Shown here: positions 25,432-32,591 of the stretch, piece by piece | How positions within the stretch are numbered: the first letter of the stretch is position 1 | How the letters are laid out: every line of letters begins with the position of its first letter | DNA from: Treponema sp. | GTDB lineage: Bacteria > Spirochaetota > Spirochaetia > Treponematales > Breznakiellaceae | NCBI GenBank assembly: GCA_009782495.1 | Contig: WRIX01000017.1 | Location: 1 to 32,591 of the forward strand | Length of the DNA: 32,591 bases | Reading direction: 5' to 3' | Translations under genes and position numbers: made by a program | The notes under the pieces: generated by a model | Seen by the model: only the letters and a program-made list of their open reading frames with translations | Told to the model about the DNA's origin: nothing | The model's database searches: none

Positions 25432-27574
25432 GGATTAAGCGCTGTTTTTGAATATCATTTGCTTTATCTGTCCACTCGGCAGTCTTTACTTCCAGTTCTT
25501 TTGTGACCTTGTCCAGTTCTGTTTTAATTGATTTTGCCTTTTCCCCGTTAGAATAATTTTCCGGACTTGCCAGTTGGTCTTCCAAAGCAGCTTTTTCTTT
25601 TTCCAGTTTTTCCAATCCGGTAAGTATTTCTTTTTCTTCACGTTCCAGCCGGCGCAAAAGCGTTTGGCGCTGTTTTTGCAATTCACGCATTTCCGCCGCT
25701 CCAAGCAGACGTTCTCCGCCGGCTTTTATCAGAATTACCGGATCCAAAACTGATGCCTTTTCTTGTCCCAAATCCTGTTCTACAGGAATAGATGATTCCG
25801 GTGAAATTGACAAGGCATTCCCCTCCGATCCGGATCTCTTGAAGAGATCAGGCGATTCTCCTCCGGATACCGCATCTTCCTGTTCAATCCGTTCCAAATA
25901 ATAGCCGTAGTTTCCGTAAAAGAGCCGGGCCGCCGAAGGGCCGGCCCTGTGCATTTCGGCAGCCTGTTCCTCAGGCGCACGCAGTTCCAGTGTTTTGGTT
26001 GAAAGAGCTTCCATAAAAGCGCGATCATGGGATACAAAAATGATCGTTCCCTGAAAAGCAAGAAGGGCATCAAGCAGCACATCCTTGGAATTAATATCCA
26101 GATGATTTGTGGGCTCGTCCAATACAAGAAGATTCACAGGCCGGAGAAGAAGGCGAAGCAGAGCAAGGCGGCTTTTTTCACCGCCGGAAAGAACTGAAAC
26201 TGATTTGTATACATCGTCTCCGCGAAATAAAAAAGTTCCAAGCATATCACGTATTTTGGGTATGAGGGCTGTAGGAGCGGAATTTTCCATAAAGACAAGA
26301 AGCGATTCACTTCCGTTTATTTCTTCCGCCGAATCCTGGGAAAAATATCCTGCTGTTACACCGCTTCCATAGTTCAGCTTCCCTTGATAATTTTTGTCTG
26401 TACCGGCAATGATACGCAGCAAGGTGGTTTTGCCTGATCCGTTTTTACCCACCGTTACAAGCCGTTCACCTTTTTCAACAACCAGATCCAGACCGGAAAG
26501 AACCTGCCTTTTGCCATAGGATTTTTCTATTTGTTCCAAAGTTAATACAATACGGCCTGAATGAGGCGGAGGCGGAAAATTAATTTTTATTTTTTTCAGT
26601 GATTCGGGTATTTCAATTTTATCCATCTTCTCCAGTTTTTTTATCCGTTCCTGAACCATAGCAGCTTTACTGGCCTTATAGCGAAAACGCTGAATAAGCG
26701 CCTGAGATTTTGCAATTTCTTCCTGTTGTTCTCCGTAACGCTTTATTAAGCTTTCCAATTCCGCTTCCCGTATTTTTTCGTAAGTACTGTAATTTCCCGC
26801 ATAGCGTTTCAGCCGGCCCTGAAAAATTTCAAATACTTCGTTTGTCGTAATATCCAAAAAGTAACGATCATGAGAAACCAAAAAATAACCGCCGGAAAAA
26901 CGTTTAAGGTATTCTTCCAGCCATGTTCTTGCTTCTATATCCAGATAATTTGTCGGTTCGTCCAGCAGCATAATGTCGGGGTTTTCCATAAGCAGTTTTG
27001 CCAGGGCAATTCTCATCTGCCAGCCTCCCGAAAAAGCGCCGCATTCCCTGTCCATATCGCTGCGTAAAAAACCCAGGCCGCAAAGGACCTGCTCCATTGT
27101 TTCTTCCCGTCTGTAGTAACCCGACTCTTCAACTGTTTGAACAAGCCGGTGATGTTCCTCCACAAGAGCCTTGGTATTCTTGTCGTCCTGTGTAGATTTC
27201 TCGAGCTGTCTGCCCAGCTTGTCCATTTTATCAAGCAGCGCAACAACACTGTTCCAGGAAGTTTCCGCTTCTTCCCGTAAACTTCGTCCGCCAAAAACAA
27301 GTCCTGACTGGGGGAGATAGGAAATTCGGCAGCCAGAATCGGCGGAAACTTCACCGGTATCGGGTTTTTTAATACCTGCAATAATCTGCATCAGGGTAGT
27401 TTTACCCGAACCGTTTATTCCGGCAAGAGCCGCTTTGGATGGAGGAACTTTAATTCCCGAAAGGCCAGCGGCTGCACTGGCGCTTTCACTGCCGGCGCTG
27501 AGTAAAATGCTTACATTGTTAAGAATATCCCGATCACCATACGCTACGGAGATTTTGCTGCACTGTACACGCAT
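25424..27574 (-). CDS. ABC-F family ATPase (Uup/YheS-like)
   Basis: 716 aa, cytoplasmic, no membrane helices. ATG 27574, 7 bases after the stop of the lipoprotein gene. Two nucleotide-binding domains: Walker A GINGSGKTT (52-60), signature FSGGWQMRIALAKLL (181-195), Walker B IMLLDEPTNYLD (201-212); then VGKNGSGKTTLL, LSGGEKSRLALLRLL and LLVLDEPTNHLD in the second. The C-terminal about 90 residues form a long coiled coil (EREEKEILTGLEKLEKEKA), as in Uup/YheS. ABC-F proteins bind ribosomes and relieve stalling or resist antibiotics; which of these applies is not shown. Odd: an Ala/Ser/Gly-rich insert of about 20 residues (28-47) sits between the first strands and the first Walker A. Confidence 0.92.
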   Translation of the reverse strand: MRVQCSKISVAYGDRDILNNVSILLSAGSESASAAAGLSGIKVPPSKAALAGINGSGKTTLMQIIAGIKKPDTGEVSADSGCRISYLPQSGLVFGGRSLREEAETSWNSVVALLDKMDKLGRQLEKSTQDDKNTKALVEEHHRLVQTVEESGYYRREETMEQVLCGLGFLRSDMDRECGAFSGGWQMRIALAKLLMENPDIMLLDEPTNYLDIEARTWLEEYLKRFSGGYFLVSHDRYFLDITTNEVFEIFQGRLKRYAGNYSTYEKIREAELESLIKRYGEQQEEIAKSQALIQRFRYKASKAAMVQERIKKLEKMDKIEIPESLKKIKINFPPPPHSGRIVLTLEQIEKSYGKRQVLSGLDLVVEKGERLVTVGKNGSGKTTLLRIIAGTDKNYQGKLNYGSGVTAGYFSQDSAEEINGSESLLVFMENSAPTALIPKIRDMLGTFLFRGDDVYKSVSVLSGGEKSRLALLRLLLRPVNLLVLDEPTNHLDINSKDVLLDALLAFQGTIIFVSHDRAFMEALSTKTLELRAPEEQAAEMHRAGPSAARLFYGNYGYYLERIEQEDAVSGGESPDLFKRSGSEGNALSISPESSIPVEQDLGQEKASVLDPVILIKAGGERLLGAAEMRELQKQRQTLLRRLEREEKEILTGLEKLEKEKAALEDQLASPENYSNGEKAKSIKTELDKVTKELEVKTAEWTDKANDIQKQRLIHE

Positions 27575-27581
27575 GCACAGC

Positions 27582-28916
27582 TCAATTTTCTGCGCTGAAG
27601 TAAATCACCAAAGGCGAAGCTGCACGGCGGCTTACTGTACGGCCCGACACATAATCGGAAGGTACATATTCCATTCGCAGTCCCTGATTATCCAGAGTAT
27701 AGGCAAAGACCAGAGATCTTCGGTTTCCGCTTACCACATTAAAACGCATAGACAAAGCGCCGGAATACCTGTCCGCCATATCACCCGCAAGATTGTAATC
27801 CATATCCAGAGTACCGCTTCCAAGAGTAGAGTTGGAAACCATTCCTTCGGGAAGCAGACCAATATCGTCCCAGACAAAATCACCGTTCGATCTGAATATC
27901 AGCGTACCATAATTGGCGCTCGTAAAACTTGGCCCGCGTACATAAAGAGTATGAAATAAATTCTGCCTCCGTTCTTTTTCCTGATTCACAATATTTTCCA
28001 CAGATAACGGCAGTGTAACAAACGTTTCGCTTTTTTCCGCAGCTTCATCTTCCCATTGAACTTCCAGTACCGATTCAGAATGAAGTATTACATTCAAAGA
28101 CGTTCCTGTAAAATTCCAGGAACGGTTTCCTGTTTTGGTAATCGTTTTGTAAACAAACTCCGCATCCCCGCTTTCCAGATGGATCCGTGCTCTGCCGTCT
28201 GCTATACCTGATTTAAATGAATAATTTTCCGAAAGAGCATCCAGGTTCAGCCTGCCGGAATTAATCATTGCTCCGTAGGATTCCGGATACCAGATTCGAG
28301 TCAGAACAATTTCCAGATCACTGTCTGCGCTTGTGTCGACCAATACCGGATCATCTCCCAAAAAACCGGTAGTGTGTTCAAAAATATGCAGCCGGTAGGA
28401 AAAGCAATATCCAATACTGCCGCTCTGGGTTAAAACCTTGTACCAATTTCCTTCCAGAGGATCACCGGTACTGCTGATAGCTTCGATACCTTCGACCAAA
28501 TGAAGGATTTTGATAACCTCCCCTTCTTTCAGGCGATAGGTACGGCGTGCATTGTTTTCCGGTTTGTCACGAATCGGTAATCCATCCTGGAGAGTTTCCG
28601 CATAAAAGAGGGCATATTCGTTAAAACCGGCGGCAAATCGTTCTGCCGCTCCCTTGGAATTAAAAAATTCCAAATGCGGCAGGGGAACCATAGCCACTTG
28701 ATTTTCTTCAGTTTGGAATTCCTCCGGTACTACCGTGACCCACGCCTGTTCGATGTTTGAACGGACCTGGACGGGAAGTACAACCCCTGAAGGGATGGCA
28801 GGATCGTTAATAAACCACAGCAAAACCCCGTAACCTATTGTTTTCTTTGAACAGGAACCAAGGGCAAAAAAGAGAATTAATGCTAAAAGAAAGAAATTAA
28901 CCCTTTTAAAAAACAT
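27582..28916 (-). CDS. SH3-domain lipoprotein
   Basis: 444 aa. ATG 28916; nine bases separate it from holA. The signal peptide ends at LGSC (Cys22 lipidated). Residues about 104-182 form a bacterial SH3 domain (ETLQDGLPIRDKPENNARRT, then YRLKEGEVIKILHLVEG and GNWYKVLTQSGSIGYCFSYR). The remaining 260 residues are predominantly beta and repeat-free, with a possible lipocalin-like or beta-sandwich fold. SH3b domains of this type bind cell wall peptides or partner proteins in the envelope. Similar SH3 lipoproteins are found in Treponema. Function unknown; probably periplasmic. Confidence 0.75.
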   Translation of the reverse strand: MFFKRVNFFLLALILFFALGSCSKKTIGYGVLLWFINDPAIPSGVVLPVQVRSNIEQAWVTVVPEEFQTEENQVAMVPLPHLEFFNSKGAAERFAAGFNEYALFYAETLQDGLPIRDKPENNARRTYRLKEGEVIKILHLVEGIEAISSTGDPLEGNWYKVLTQSGSIGYCFSYRLHIFEHTTGFLGDDPVLVDTSADSDLEIVLTRIWYPESYGAMINSGRLNLDALSENYSFKSGIADGRARIHLESGDAEFVYKTITKTGNRSWNFTGTSLNVILHSESVLEVQWEDEAAEKSETFVTLPLSVENIVNQEKERRQNLFHTLYVRGPSFTSANYGTLIFRSNGDFVWDDIGLLPEGMVSNSTLGSGTLDMDYNLAGDMADRYSGALSMRFNVVSGNRRSLVFAYTLDNQGLRMEYVPSDYVSGRTVSRRAASPLVIYFSAEN

Positions 28917-28925
28917 ATTACTATT

Positions 28926-29882
28926 CTACCCGGCAACCATACCCCGTGCAAGACGGAGAACCAGCCTGTCTAAAAGTATCTCTTCCCAGGCAGTACCGGA
29001 AGAGCGGAGAAGATATTCGTATTCACCAATTAATGCCAATGCACCGGCCGGCCGTGGCCAGCGTCTGGCTGCTTCAGAATAATCGGCTTTTGCCCTGGAT
29101 GTAGTTATACCGATTTTCTTTAACTCAAAGTCGCTTGCAGAGTCAATGGCAAGAAAATCCCTTAAGCGGCGAAAACACCATACCAGCGCTGCGGTAATAG
29201 CCTGAAAGCTTTGCTTGGAAGCGGAAAGCGAACGGATTATTTCCAGACTCAGGGGAAGGTTCCCCCGGGCAATGGCAGCAAAAAGGGTAAATGCCGATTC
29301 TTCCCGTGTATGAGAAAGGCTCTTTTCAACATCCTCTCCGGTAATGGTTTTTTCCCTTCCCAAAAATAAAATTATCCGTGAACATTCCCGGTTTAAAGCA
29401 TCAGTATTGTTTTCCACCATTTCCAGAATTGTCCTGATTCCGCTTTCGTCTATACTGCAGTCCGAACGGCGGAAAAAAGCCGACAGCCATTCATTTTTTT
29501 TATTTTCAAAAAGTTCCCAAAAAATGGTTTTATTTTCTTTGGGAACAGCATCTTCAATACGTTTATCCAGACGGGTTTCTTCCGAAATCAAAACCAGTGT
29601 AGTACCGCCCTCCAGATGTTTTATGCACGAAACAAGAAGTTCTGCTTCATCCTTTTTTTTAATGGTTTCTGTATTCTTAATGACAATAAGCCGGTCTTCG
29701 GAAAAAAGACTGCCGTTCCTGATAACCGAGACTATGTCGTCAAGGGGAGTTTCTCCCGCATAAAAGGACATCTCCTCTGTGTCAGAAGAAAGCTTTTTGC
29801 GGAGCGCTTTTAAGGCATCAAATTTTTCACCCAGTTCAGGGCCCAAAAAGAGAAAACAGTTTCCTGATGAATTACCTGCCAT
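28926..29882 (-). CDS. holA: DNA polymerase III delta subunit
   Basis: 318 aa, close to the family's usual 330-340. ATG 29882, one base after the lexA stop. It loads the sliding clamp as part of the clamp loader. The visible family features are the N-terminal RecA-like domain (FLFLGPELGEKFDALKALRK), the strand/loop SLFSEDRLIVIKN, LVLISEETRLDKR, and the C-terminal region with ENNTDALNRECSRIILFLG, ITGEDVEKSLSHTREESAFT and FRRLRDFLAI. Like other HolA proteins it lacks a Walker A motif. Gene order lexA-holA is an unrelated-function neighbourhood; co-transcription with LexA would link clamp loader supply to DNA damage (inference). Confidence 0.93.
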   Translation of the reverse strand: MAGNSSGNCFLFLGPELGEKFDALKALRKKLSSDTEEMSFYAGETPLDDIVSVIRNGSLFSEDRLIVIKNTETIKKKDEAELLVSCIKHLEGGTTLVLISEETRLDKRIEDAVPKENKTIFWELFENKKNEWLSAFFRRSDCSIDESGIRTILEMVENNTDALNRECSRIILFLGREKTITGEDVEKSLSHTREESAFTLFAAIARGNLPLSLEIIRSLSASKQSFQAITAALVWCFRRLRDFLAIDSASDFELKKIGITTSRAKADYSEAARRWPRPAGALALIGEYEYLLRSSGTAWEEILLDRLVLRLARGMVAG

Positions 29883-29883
29883 T

Positions 29884-30492
29884 CTAACAGGCGCGGATTA
29901 TGTAGGCCAGTTTTCCCAGCACCCGGACATCCTGGCTATATATAGGATTATGGGAAGGGTTTTCCGGCTGAAGCCGTATTCGGTTTGCTTCTTTAAAAAA
30001 TCGCTTTATGGTTACTTTGTCGTCCACCACAGCCACTACAATATCACCGTTTTTTGCGGTATTTTGCTTTTGAATTAATGCCGTATCTTTTTCTAAAATT
30101 CCGGCATCTTTCATGGAATCACCCTTTACCTTTAACGCAAAATACTGCCGGTTCTTTTTTAATAATGATGAGTGAACCGGAACGGTGCCATCCCAGTTTT
30201 CTTCCGCCAAAATGGGTCTTCCTGCAGCCACTACTCCAAGAATCGGGACATTTACAACATTGTTATATTCCCATTCTTCGCCGGTACGTACTACTTCCAT
30301 AGCCCTTGAACGCTTATCTTCGAATTTAAGCTTCCCCTTCCGTTTCAGGGCTGATACATGGTCATAGGCGCCTTTGACCGAAATAGAAAAATAATCCGCT
30401 ATTTCCCGTATGGTAGGCGGGTATGAATGATTGTGTATAAATTCCACAATAAAGGTCAGCACTTCCCTTTGTCTGTTGGTGGGCTCTTTCAC
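29884..30492 (-). CDS. lexA: LexA repressor of the SOS response
   Basis: 202 aa. GTG 30492 preceded by AAAGGAT. The N-terminal winged helix is TNRQREVLTFIVEFIHNHSY ... PTIREIADYFSISVKGAYDH; the linker leads to the cleavage site Ala90-Gly91 (VVAAGRP). The catalytic dyad is Ser126 (GDSM) and Lys163 (TIKRFF). All elements for RecA-dependent self-cleavage are present, so it should be functional. It starts a run with holA, the SH3 lipoprotein and the ABC-F gene. A near-perfect palindrome (30526-30538) lies between its promoter and start and could be the autoregulatory operator; it does not resemble the E. coli or Bacillus SOS box, and spirochaete boxes differ. Confidence 0.95.
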   Translation of the reverse strand: MKEPTNRQREVLTFIVEFIHNHSYPPTIREIADYFSISVKGAYDHVSALKRKGKLKFEDKRSRAMEVVRTGEEWEYNNVVNVPILGVVAAGRPILAEENWDGTVPVHSSLLKKNRQYFALKVKGDSMKDAGILEKDTALIQKQNTAKNGDIVVAVVDDKVTIKRFFKEANRIRLQPENPSHNPIYSQDVRVLGKLAYIIRAC

Positions 30493-30525
30493 CGGTTTAT
30501 CCTTTCTATAATAATCCGAGGGTGC

Positions 30526-30538
30526 TCAAAATATTTGA
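30526..30538 (-). promoter_or_regulatory. Candidate operator palindrome upstream of lexA
   Basis: Minus strand TCAAATATTTTGA: 5-bp arms TCAAA/TTTGA around TAT, about 34 bases upstream of the GTG and just downstream of the predicted transcription start. Short and AT-rich, so chance is possible. Confidence 0.25.
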
Positions 30539-30547
30539 TTCCCTTCC

Positions 30548-30576
30548 AGCATACAATACTAAGAAAGGCAATGCAA
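30548..30576 (-). promoter_or_regulatory. Sigma-70-type promoter of lexA
   Basis: TTGCAT (30576-30571), 17-base spacer, TATGCT (30553-30548) on the minus strand. Transcription would start near 30541, giving a leader of about 50 bases. Good spacing and close hexamers. Confidence 0.55.
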
Positions 30577-30599
30577 GACCATAATCCAAACCATGTTTT

Positions 30600-31043
30600 T
30601 TATAATGCAATATCGCCGCCGTGAAAAATACATTCATATATTTTATTTTTTTTGTAAAAAATTTCTTCAAATCCATTAAACCAATGAAAATCACCGTTTA
30701 TCTTACAGTAATAGGAATTATCTCCGTTTATATATTCAACTGGACCGCGAAACGGATATTCTTCCGGTACATTGAATAAGGCCTCCTTTAGAAAATCGCC
30801 GGAAAAATTATCTCCAATTACCCTGCCAATATAATTCATTGACCAAAAGGGTATATTATCGTTCCATAATGCTTCTTCTCCGGCAAATTTTGATCCGCCT
30901 AAATATGTATCAATATATTTCAGAGAGCCTTCAGAATATTGCAAATCATGTGAATTTGGTCTTGAAGAGACAGTTTCACCGCCTTTACCGGCATAGGTTT
31001 CTTTTTTTGCCTTAATCAAAAATTCAATCACATTTTTATCCAT
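30600..31043 (-). CDS. DUF5680 domain protein
   Basis: 147 aa, full length for the family, ATG 31043. It matches DUF5680 throughout: FLIKAKKETYAGKGGETVSS, RPNSHDLQYSEGSLKYIDTY, LGGSKFAGEEALW, and WSMNYIGRVIGDNFSGDFLK. The family is widespread in Gram-positive bacteria and spirochaetes, and its function is unknown; it is soluble and predicted cytoplasmic. It lies 33 bases after the DUF3795 gene, on the same strand, so they may be co-transcribed. Confidence 0.85.
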   Translation of the reverse strand: MDKNVIEFLIKAKKETYAGKGGETVSSRPNSHDLQYSEGSLKYIDTYLGGSKFAGEEALWNDNIPFWSMNYIGRVIGDNFSGDFLKEALFNVPEEYPFRGPVEYINGDNSYYCKINGDFHWFNGFEEIFYKKNKIYECIFHGGDIAL

Positions 31044-31076
31044 AAAAAATGCAAACCTCCGTTCTGTATATTAAAA

Positions 31077-31514
31077 TTATAATTTTTCTTCAGTATAGGA
31101 AAAACCTTTTTCCTTACGTTCATCCTGAAGCGCTGCCCATGCATCCGCACCTTTTTCGCGGAGCAGATCATTATCCTGTTTTAACATGGGGTATCCTTCA
31201 AAAAAAACGGCAAAATGTTCGCAAGGATAACTGCTGCACAACGCACACATCTCGACGCCTTTTTCTTTGGCGCAGACCCTGACAGCACATTGGGGATTCC
31301 CGCTTCCGTCCCTGCATGAGATGCAAGTTCCTTTTTCCGCCATGTCTTTCAGAAAAGGCCAGAATCCATCTCCTCCCGGAATATAATGTACAATTTCATC
31401 AAACCCCGCTTTCTTCATTTCTTCATACAATATTTTTGCAGCAGGTTCAATTTTTGCTTTAACCGCACAGTTTTCGCAGTATAGACCGCAATAGCAAGTG
31501 TATTTTTTATCCAT
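31077..31514 (-). CDS. DUF3795 (Cys-rich, zinc-binding-like) protein
   Basis: I choose ATG 31514, giving 145 aa, since the DUF3795 signature CGLYCENCAVKAKI starts nine residues later; the longer frame to 31610 overlaps livF and is unsupported. Cys pairs CYCGLYCENC, CISC and CALCSSYPCEHF, spaced through the protein, match DUF3795, a family of small proteins thought to bind metal. Function unknown. It has its own promoter (31524-31552), so it is separable from the liv operon. Confidence 0.8.
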   Translation of the reverse strand: MDKKYTCYCGLYCENCAVKAKIEPAAKILYEEMKKAGFDEIVHYIPGGDGFWPFLKDMAEKGTCISCRDGSGNPQCAVRVCAKEKGVEMCALCSSYPCEHFAVFFEGYPMLKQDNDLLREKGADAWAALQDERKEKGFSYTEEKL

Positions 31515-31523
31515 AATGATGTA

Positions 31524-31552
31524 AGCATAACACAAAAAAGGAATTTCTACAA
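31524..31552 (-). promoter_or_regulatory. Possible sigma-70-type promoter for the DUF3795 gene
   Basis: TTGTAG (31552-31547), 17 bases, TATGCT (31529-31524). The start would be near 31517, very close to ATG 31514, giving a leaderless or nearly leaderless mRNA. Same -10 hexamer as the lexA promoter. Confidence 0.4.
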
Positions 31553-31578
31553 ACCCCAATTTGTCGCTGATCCTGCCA

Positions 31579-32274
31579 TCACCCAAGATAGGCTTTTTTA
31601 ACCGCCTCATTGTTTAAGAGTTCCTTGCCGGTGCCTTTCATGGTCAGGCGGCCGGTTTCAAGAACATAGGCAGTATCCGCCGTATGCAGGGCCATATTGG
31701 CGTTCTGCTCTATAAGAAGAATCGTAACGCCCTGATTGTGAATCTCTTTGATTATTTCAAAAATACCTTTAACGATAATCGGCGCAAGTCCCAAAGAAGG
31801 CTCGTCCATCATCATTAGCCTGGGGCGGCTCATCAGGGCCCGGCCCACTGCCAGCATTTGTTGCTCGCCGCCGGATAAGGTGCCAGCTGCCTGCCAGGAG
31901 CGTTCTTTAAGACGCGGAAACAATTCATAAACCCAATGCAGGTCTTTATCGAGGTTATCTTTGCGGAGGTATGCTCCTATTTTCAGGTTCTCAAGCACCG
32001 TCAGGTCGGGGAAAACCCGGCGGCCTTCCGGTACCAGGGTAATGCCTTTGGAAACGATACGGTCGGAAGGAAGGGCGGTGATTTCCTCATTAAGAAAGGT
32101 GATGCGGCCTGAAGCCGGTTTAATCAGTCCCGCTATGGTCCGCAGGATAGTGGATTTACCGGCGCCATTGGCTCCAATCAGGGTAACGATTTCTTTTTCC
32201 GGTACTTCGAGGCTTATGCCTTTTACAGCTTCAATGCCGCCGTAATTGACTTTCAGGTCTTCAATCTTAAGCAT
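31579..32274 (-). CDS. livF: Branched-chain amino acid ABC transporter ATPase LivF
   Basis: 231 aa, usual length. ATG 32274 overlaps the end of livG by 8 bases. Walker A GANGAGKST (34-42), signature LSGGEQQMLAVGRAL, Walker B LMMMDEPSLGLAP, and a C-terminal LLIEQNANMALHTADTAYVL (H-loop region modified as is normal for LivF). It is one of the two cytoplasmic ATPases that power the LivHM permease for Leu, Ile, Val or related amides. The last gene of its operon. Confidence 0.95.
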   Translation of the reverse strand: MLKIEDLKVNYGGIEAVKGISLEVPEKEIVTLIGANGAGKSTILRTIAGLIKPASGRITFLNEEITALPSDRIVSKGITLVPEGRRVFPDLTVLENLKIGAYLRKDNLDKDLHWVYELFPRLKERSWQAAGTLSGGEQQMLAVGRALMSRPRLMMMDEPSLGLAPIIVKGIFEIIKEIHNQGVTILLIEQNANMALHTADTAYVLETGRLTMKGTGKELLNNEAVKKAYLG

Positions 32275-32591
32275 CTTCGGCCACCCCTAAGTACGCATCT
32301 ATGACCCGGTGATCATTTTGTACCTGCTCCGGGGTTCCGTGAGAAATCAACTCGCCGAAATCCAGAACATAAATGCGCTCGGAAATCTTCATTACTAAAT
32401 CCATGTGGTGCTCGATCATGAAGATCGTAAGTTTGTACTCTTCGCGGATCTGTTTGATAAAATCAGAGAGATCCTGTGTTTCCTGCGGATTCATGCCGGC
32501 GGCAGGCTCATCCAAAAGCAGGAGGGAGGGGCCTGTTGCCAGAGCGCGGGCTATTTCGAGCCGCCGCTGAAGTCCGTATGGCAGGCTGGAA
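32267..32591 (-). CDS. livG: Branched-chain amino acid ABC transporter ATPase LivG (partial)
   Basis: Only the last 108 codons are in the window; the 5' part lies off the right edge. The frame reads back to the edge through the signature-like SLPYGLQRRLEIARALATGP and Walker B LLLLDEPAAGMNP, as in LivG. The C-terminal part has the H-loop MIEHHMDLVMKISERIYVLD and FGELISHGTPEQVQ. LivG pairs with LivF. The transporter's permease and binding protein genes are probably further right. Confidence 0.92.
   Translation of the reverse strand, partial: SSLPYGLQRRLEIARALATGPSLLLLDEPAAGMNPQETQDLSDFIKQIREEYKLTIFMIEHHMDLVMKISERIYVLDFGELISHGTPEQVQNDHRVIDAYLGVAEDA

Noticed and set aside
31515-31610. Longer start at 31610 for the DUF3795 protein
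   Set aside because: It overlaps livF, and the added 32 residues precede the family signature and show no conservation pattern I know. A promoter-like signal lies between.

Overview
The window looks like chromosomal DNA of a spirochaete, most likely a Treponema relative. The grounds are the family mix: a giant exported SpvB/FG-GAP/YD-repeat protein, many small lipoproteins, a pared-down type II secretion locus, an SH3-domain lipoprotein, LexA beside HolA, and LivF/LivG. The genus is an inference from that style of gene content; nothing in the sequence fixes it. Almost every gene lies on the minus strand. I saw no rRNA, tRNA, CRISPR array or intact insertion sequence.

Left part (1-8535, minus): one uninterrupted reading frame of 2845 codons, read codon by codon with no stop. 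It starts at a GTG and runs off the left edge. It encodes an SpvB/TcdB-like surface or toxin-type protein with six FG-GAP-like motifs and a YD (Rhs) repeat region; the C-terminal tip lies outside the window. Its base composition is much richer in G+C than what follows.

Accessory island (about 8540-11930): AT-rich, gene-poor DNA. It holds a weak small minus-strand ORF, a plus-strand pair (66 aa protein plus a 315 aa two-helix membrane protein with a possible sensor domain), the decayed remnant of a Cys-rich gene, and a minus-strand membrane-anchored protein with a dCTP-deaminase/dUTPase-like fold whose catalytic Glu position holds Gly. This is the part most likely to hide something undescribed.

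Type II secretion locus (11930-24822, minus): a tightly packed run of 14 genes, mostly with 4-base ATGA overlaps. The order is prepilin peptidase, gspD, gspE, gspF, gspG, a 61-aa pseudopilin-like gene, a gspJ-like gene, a gspK-like gene, a gspL-like assembly protein, then five envelope proteins (three lipoproteins, one membrane-anchored TPR-like protein, one exported protein). A good sigma-70-type promoter and a perfect 7-bp inverted repeat with a GAAA loop precede the first gene. A divergent XRE-family regulator (24894-25193, plus) sits beside it and is a natural candidate regulator. The distal envelope genes probably supply the parts (C, M, N or pilotin roles) that are not recognisable here, or the exported cargo.

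Right part (25221-32591, minus): an ABC-F ATPase with a small frameshifted gene overlapping its end, an SH3-domain lipoprotein, holA and lexA in one run, then a DUF5680 protein, a DUF3795 zinc-binding-type protein, and the livF and partial livG ATPases of a branched-chain amino acid transporter that continues off the right edge.
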